Both the position numbers and the translations under genes were made by a program. Below are positions 59,235 to 64,000 of a stretch of DNA of 64,000 bases, one piece after another. The stretch comes from Asticcacaulis aquaticus. Its GTDB lineage: Bacteria > Pseudomonadota > Alphaproteobacteria > Caulobacterales > Caulobacteraceae. The notes below the pieces were generated by a model. The model saw only the letters and a program-made list of their open reading frames with translations, did no database searches and was not told the origin of the DNA. Positions within the stretch are counted from its first letter, which is position 1; each line of letters opens with the position of its first letter. The stretch is taken from positions 1 to 64,000 of the forward strand of contig NZ_JAQQKX010000003.1 in assembly GCF_028550415.1 (NCBI RefSeq). Reading direction: 5' to 3'.

Positions 59235-60500
59235 ATGGACGATCACACAAAAATCGGCTGGCGGGCGCATCTGTGCCTGGGTCTGTTGCTGATTGTCTAT
59301 ATCTTCAATTTCATCGACCGTCAGATCCTGTCGATCCTCGCCCAGCCGATCAAGGCCGAACTGAACCTTACCGATGCGCAGCTGGGCTGGCTGGGTGGGT
59401 TTGCGTTTGCCCTGTTCTATACGTTGGTGGGCATTCCGGCAGCGCTCTATGCCAACCGCATCGGACGGACGAAGATGATCGCCGCCGCCCTGATGCTGTG
59501 GAGCGCGGCGACGGCCTTTTGCGGGCTGGCCTCGTCCTATGCCATGCTGGCCATTGGACGCTTCGGCGTCGGTATCGGCGAAGCGGGCGGCGTCGCCCCG
59601 GCGCAGAGCCTGATCAGCGACCTCTATCCGCCACAGCACCGTGCCAAGGCCATGGGTGTCTTTTCGATGGGCGTGCCGCTGGGCTCGGGGCTGGGCATCA
59701 TGTTCGGTGGGCTGGTCGCGGCGGCTTTCGACTGGCGCTGGGCCTTTATCGTCATCGGTCTGGCCGGGGTGATCTTTGCGCCGGTCTTCTTCTGGGGCGT
59801 CAAGGACGGTTGCGAACGCCCGGTCGATACGCGGCGAACCGCGCGCGACGCCCTCGGGGCCGTTATCCGTAACCGCAGCCTGTGGCTGATCTCTCTGGGC
59901 GCGTCGCTGTCGTCGGTGATCGGCTATGGTCTGATGTTCTGGCTGCCCTCGGTCTTCATGCGCTCGTTCAAGGCAACCCTGATGTCGGCGTCTATCGGGT
60001 TTGGGCTGATCGTGCTAATCGGCGGGGTCATCGGCATCGCCGGTGGGGCATGGCTGGCCGACAAACTGGGCGCGAAATCGCCGCGCAGCTTCGTCTTCGT
60101 GCCCGCGGTCGCCTATCTGCTGTGCATCCCGGCCTATGCGCTGGTCCTGCTCGACCCTGACTTCGGATTTAGCACGGGATCGGGTTTCGCCCTGCTCCTG
60201 CTCGCTCAGGCGCTGGGGCTGGTGTGGATGGGGCCAGTTATGGCTAGCCTGCATCACGTCGTCGCCCGCGAAGACCGGGCTTTGGCCTCGGCGGTGTTCC
60301 TGTTCGTCACCAATGTCATCGGGCTGGGCTTCGGGTCGTGGATTCTGGGCCTGATTTCCGATTATTTATCACATAATTACGCCGAAAACGCCCTTAAGAT
60401 GGCCGTAACATGGGGCTTGGGCTTCTACGTTCTGGGCGCGGCCTGTTTTCTGCTGGCGTCGCGAACCCTTGCTCAGGACTGGAAAAGCGGCGGCGACTGA
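59235..60500 (+). CDS. MFS transporter, spinster-like
   Basis: This 421-residue inner membrane carrier has 12 predicted segments. LLLIVYIFNFIDRQILSILAQPIKAELNLTDAQLGWLGGFAFALFYTLVGIPAALYANRIGRTKMI is the typical start of the spinster-type branch, and GRFGVGIGEAGGVAPAQSLISDLYPPQHRAKAMGVF contains the motif C-like region. The substrate is unknown; members in Caulobacterales are often annotated as organic acid or sugar exporters. No linked catabolic genes reveal the substrate. Confidence 0.92.
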   Translation: MDDHTKIGWRAHLCLGLLLIVYIFNFIDRQILSILAQPIKAELNLTDAQLGWLGGFAFALFYTLVGIPAALYANRIGRTKMIAAALMLWSAATAFCGLASSYAMLAIGRFGVGIGEAGGVAPAQSLISDLYPPQHRAKAMGVFSMGVPLGSGLGIMFGGLVAAAFDWRWAFIVIGLAGVIFAPVFFWGVKDGCERPVDTRRTARDALGAVIRNRSLWLISLGASLSSVIGYGLMFWLPSVFMRSFKATLMSASIGFGLIVLIGGVIGIAGGAWLADKLGAKSPRSFVFVPAVAYLLCIPAYALVLLDPDFGFSTGSGFALLLLAQALGLVWMGPVMASLHHVVAREDRALASAVFLFVTNVIGLGFGSWILGLISDYLSHNYAENALKMAVTWGLGFYVLGAACFLLASRTLAQDWKSGGD

Positions 60501-60553
60501 CCCCATCAAACATCACTTTTGCAATGCAGTATCAATTTTCGGCGATCTTGCAG

Positions 60554-60582
60554 TTGCACAACCGTTTGCCGGACCTTATAAA
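60554..60582 (+). promoter_or_regulatory. Candidate sigma-70 promoter of sucCD
   Basis: TTGCAC (60554-60559) and TATAAA (60577-60582) are separated by 17 bases. The distance to the sucC start is about 125 bases, leaving a leader of about that length. Confidence 0.6.
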
Positions 60583-60713
60583 CCCTGCCCGTAACTCGGA
60601 CGAGCAACGGTGTTCGCCCAGGAATGTCGCCCGGGCGGTTCGTCATCGCCCAGATTTGTCATTAGGGTGTCGCGTCGGCGATACCTGACATCCAATTTTT
60701 CAAGACCGGTTCC

Positions 60714-61916
<1,203 letters not shown>

Positions 61917-61925
61917 GGTTTAAAC

Positions 61926-62810
61926 ATGTCTGTACTTATCAATCGCGACACCAAGGTCATCACGCAGGGCTTCACCGGCGCGCAGGGCACCTTCCACTCC
62001 GAACAAGCCATTGCCTACGGGACGCAGGTCGTCGGCGGCGTGACCCCCGGCAAGGGCGGCACCACCCACATCGGCCTGCCGGTGTTCGACAGCGTCGCCG
62101 AAGCCAAGGAGCGCACGGGCGCGACGGCCTCGGCCATTTACGTCCCACCGCCCTTCGCGGCCGACGCCATCCTTGAGGCCATCGAAGCGGAAATCCCGCT
62201 GATCGTCGCCATCACCGAAGGTATCCCGGTGCTGGACATGGTCAAGGTCAAGCGCGCCCTGTCGGGTTCCAAGTCGCGCCTCATTGGTCCGAACTGCCCC
62301 GGCGTCCTGACGCCGAACCAGTGCAAGATCGGCATCATGCCAGGCAACATCTTCTCCGAAGGTTCGGTCGGCGTCGTTTCGCGTTCGGGCACGCTGACCT
62401 ATGAAGCCGTGTTCCAGACGACCAATGCCGGTCTCGGTCAAACGACCGCCGTCGGCATCGGCGGCGACCCGGTCAAGGGCACCGAGTTCATCGACGTCCT
62501 GGAAATGTTCCTTGCCGACGAAGCGACCAAGTCGATCATCATGATCGGTGAAATCGGCGGCTCGGCCGAAGAAGACGCCGCTCAGTTCCTGATCGACGAA
62601 GCCAAGCGCGGTCGCAAGAAGCCGATGGCCGGCTTCATCGCGGGCCGCACGGCGCCTCCGGGCCGTCGCATGGGTCACGCCGGTGCGATCATCTCGGGCG
62701 GCAAGGGCGGTGCGGAAGACAAGATCGCCGCCATGGAAGCCGCAGGCATCCGCGTCTCGCCGTCGCCGGCGGCGCTGGGTGAAACGCTTCTGGCCGTGCT
62801 GAAGGGCTAA
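61926..62810 (+). CDS. sucD: Succinyl-CoA synthetase alpha subunit
   Basis: This 294-residue subunit carries the phosphorylated His at about residue 251 in [21 protein letters not shown]. The CoA-binding Rossmann region is [20 protein letters not shown] and [36 protein letters not shown] and [15 protein letters not shown] are further signatures. It is co-transcribed with sucC; a long inverted repeat separates it from sucA. Confidence 0.98.
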   Translation: MSVLINRDTKVITQGFTGAQGTFHSEQAIAYGTQVVGGVTPGKGGTTHIGLPVFDSVAEAKERTGATASAIYVPPPFAADAILEAIEAEIPLIVAITEGIPVLDMVKVKRALSGSKSRLIGPNCPGVLTPNQCKIGIMPGNIFSEGSVGVVSRSGTLTYEAVFQTTNAGLGQTTAVGIGGDPVKGTEFIDVLEMFLADEATKSIIMIGEIGGSAEEDAAQFLIDEAKRGRKKPMAGFIAGRTAPPGRRMGHAGAIISGGKGGAEDKIAAMEAAGIRVSPSPAALGETLLAVLKG

Positions 62811-62812
62811 GT

Positions 62813-62944
62813 TTCATCCTCCCCTGCGTAGCGGGGGAGGGGGACCACGTAGTGGTGGAGGGGGCGAGTCTCGGACTCTGCCCCCTCCGTCATTTTCGCT
62901 AATCGCTCAAATGCCACCTCCCCCGCTACGCAGGGGAGGATGAA
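62813..62944. repeat. Large palindromic repeat with perfect 28-bp arms
   Basis: TTCATCCTCCCCTGCGTAGC plus 8 more bases (62813-62840) is exactly complementary to 62917-62944. Between the arms lie ACCAC-GT-AGTGGT (about 62844-62856) and GGAGGGGGC / GCCCCCTCC, giving a branched fold of 132 bases. This CCTCCCC-type palindrome resembles repeats scattered between genes in Caulobacterales genomes. Confidence 0.75.
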
Positions 62945-62962
62945 CGGCAATACATCCTTCAT

Positions 62963-63000
62963 GAAAGGCGCGTAATTTCGGTTACGCGCCTTTTTTGCCG
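62963..63000 (+). terminator. Candidate terminator after sucCD
   Basis: AAAGGCGCGTAA (about 62965-62976) pairs with TTACGCGCCTTTTTT (about 62983-62997) around a short loop, followed by a T-run. It would end sucCD transcription before sucA, implying a separate sucA promoter in 63000-63118. Confidence 0.75.
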
Positions 63001-63118
63001 GTTCTCAACAGGTAATAAACAGAGTATAGGCAGAGGCGTCGGGCGGTGTCGTTATTGGCCGCCTTCACACCAGTGGAAAGGGAGACGGTGTCGTCATTGG
63101 CCGTCTCAAGGTGCATAT

Positions 63119-64000
63119 ATGGCGGACGATTCCGGTCGGCTTAATCAGGTTTTCGCAGAAACCTCGTTTCTGTATGGCGGCAACGCCCTGTTCATCGAAC
63201 AGATTCAGGAGAAGTGGGCGGCAGATCCCAACTCCGTAACCCCCGCATGGCGGGCCTTTTTCGATCAGCTCATGGATCAACCGGCGAACGTGGCGCAGAA
63301 CGCCTCGGTCGGCGGCTGGGCGCGCCCGGTACTGGATGCGCGCGACGAGCTGACCAGTGCTTTGGACGGGTTCTGGCCCGCCGTCGAAGCCAAGGCCGCC
63401 AAGGGTATCGCCGACAAGGCCGTCAAGGACGCCGCCGCCGGTAAGCCTGCCGCCTCCGCCGCCGATCTGCAAAACGCGGCGCGCGACTCGGTCCGCGCCC
63501 TGATGCTGATCCGCGGTTACCGTATCCGCGGCCACCTTCAGGCCAATCTCGACCCGCTCGGCCTTGAGCCGAAGGGCGACAATCCTGAACTTCAGCCCGC
63601 GCACTGGGGCTTCACCGACGCCGACATGGACCGTCCGATCTTCATCGACGGCGTGCTGGGCCTTGAAACGGCGTCGCTGAAGGAAATCCTGCAAATCCTG
63701 CGTCGTACCTACTGCGCCAATGTCGGCGTGCAATATATGCACATCGCCGACCCCGCCGAAAAGGCGTGGATTCAGGAGCGCATCGAAGGCCGCGACAAGG
63801 AAATCACCTTCACCAAGGAAGGCAAGATCGCCATCCTCAAGAAGCTGATCGAGACCGAAGGTCTGGAACGCTTCCTGCACCGCCGCTTCCCCGGCACCAA
63901 GCGCTTCGGCCTCGACGGCGGTGAAGCCCTGATCCCCGCGATGGAGCAGATCATCAAGCGCGGCGGCAATCTCGGCGTCAAGGACATCATCCTTGGGATG
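63119..64000 (+). CDS. sucA: 2-oxoglutarate dehydrogenase E1 component, N-terminal part
   Basis: The frame is open from the ATG at 63119 to the window end (294 codons), so the gene is cut here. The start MADDSGRLNQVFAETSFLYGGNALFIEQI is followed by WAADPNSVTPAWRAFFDQL, the E1 N-terminal region that binds E2. VRALMLIRGYRIRGHLQANLDPLG and LHRRFPGTKRFGLDGGEALIPAMEQII are firm OGDH E1 signatures. The enzyme decarboxylates 2-oxoglutarate with thiamine diphosphate, feeding succinyl-CoA to SucCD. The thiamine diphosphate site lies beyond the window. CAAGG precedes the ATG. Confidence 0.97.
   Translation, partial: MADDSGRLNQVFAETSFLYGGNALFIEQIQEKWAADPNSVTPAWRAFFDQLMDQPANVAQNASVGGWARPVLDARDELTSALDGFWPAVEAKAAKGIADKAVKDAAAGKPAASAADLQNAARDSVRALMLIRGYRIRGHLQANLDPLGLEPKGDNPELQPAHWGFTDADMDRPIFIDGVLGLETASLKEILQILRRTYCANVGVQYMHIADPAEKAWIQERIEGRDKEITFTKEGKIAILKKLIETEGLERFLHRRFPGTKRFGLDGGEALIPAMEQIIKRGGNLGVKDIILGM

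Larger units (their letters stand above)
62811..63118. other. 308-bp region between sucD and sucA with repeats
   Basis: It contains a perfect 28-base inverted repeat (62813-62944), a small hairpin of AAAGGCGCG and CGCGCC-TTTTTT type near 62963-62997 that may be a terminator, and an 18-base direct repeat at 63044-63061 and 63086-63103. No gene is credible. Confidence 0.6.

Noticed and set aside
62811-63118. A CRISPR array at the repeats between sucD and sucA
   Set aside because: There are only paired inverted arms and one pair of direct repeats, with no regular repeat-spacer series and no cas genes.

Overview
The window looks like chromosomal DNA of a Caulobacteraceae member, most likely an Asticcacaulis-type bacterium. 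This is inferred from gene content, not from a database search. The strongest markers are a DivL-type pseudo-kinase with Tyr where the H-box His should be (32782-35283), a CC0125/CC1285-type lipoprotein, a large TonB-dependent receptor inside a pectin locus, an alphaproteobacterial RegB/RegA pair, an SDH operon followed by a [2Fe-2S] ferredoxin, and sucC-sucD-sucA.

Layout. Positions 1-148 hold the 5' end of an IS5-type transposase. Positions 368-6698 carry a lipoprotein, a DUF6065 protein, a YbaK/ProX-type deacylase, thrC, and proB - small membrane protein - proA. Positions 6699-22845 form a pectin-utilisation locus: a DUF4450 protein, a Tat-exported six-hairpin glycosidase-like protein, a PL10 pectate lyase, a TonB-dependent receptor, a GH105-DUF4861 fusion, a PL22 oligogalacturonate lyase and an IclR regulator. 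The receptor would import oligogalacturonides made by the surface or periplasmic lyase. GH105 and PL22 would trim them, and the IclR protein is the obvious candidate regulator. The locus also holds a promoter-leader-terminator unit and several AT-rich palindromes that look regulatory.

Positions 23027-25996 carry phoR, phoU and phoB with two good Pho boxes but no pst transporter genes. Positions 26036-36632 hold a YgjP-type metallopeptidase, an intracellular PHB depolymerase, SCO1/SenC divergent from regB-regA, an SdpR/SdpI pair, divL and creD. Positions 36767-45229, all on the minus strand, hold an EAL phosphodiesterase, an HPP-CBS protein, a WcbI-like protein, ferredoxin and sdhBADC.

Positions 45610-60500 are more accessory: a Lys/Pro-rich secreted protein, a HIT protein, mdh, a lipoprotein that joins LprI-like and MliC-like parts, a GNAT protein, and an ArsR-led cluster with six SRPBCC/AHSA1 domains in five genes plus a VOC and a YceI protein. 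These are followed by unknown proteins, a membrane-bound LytTR protein, a DUF2306 protein, a TraB/GumN protein and an MFS carrier. Positions 60714-64000 carry sucC, sucD and the start of sucA, which runs off the window.

Non-coding structure is rich. Two hairpins share one core (10551-10595 and 36692-36736), a 116-bp imperfect inverted repeat follows regA, and a perfect 28-bp inverted repeat lies between sucD and sucA. I saw no tRNA, rRNA or CRISPR array. All family assignments come from reading motifs; none were confirmed by database search.
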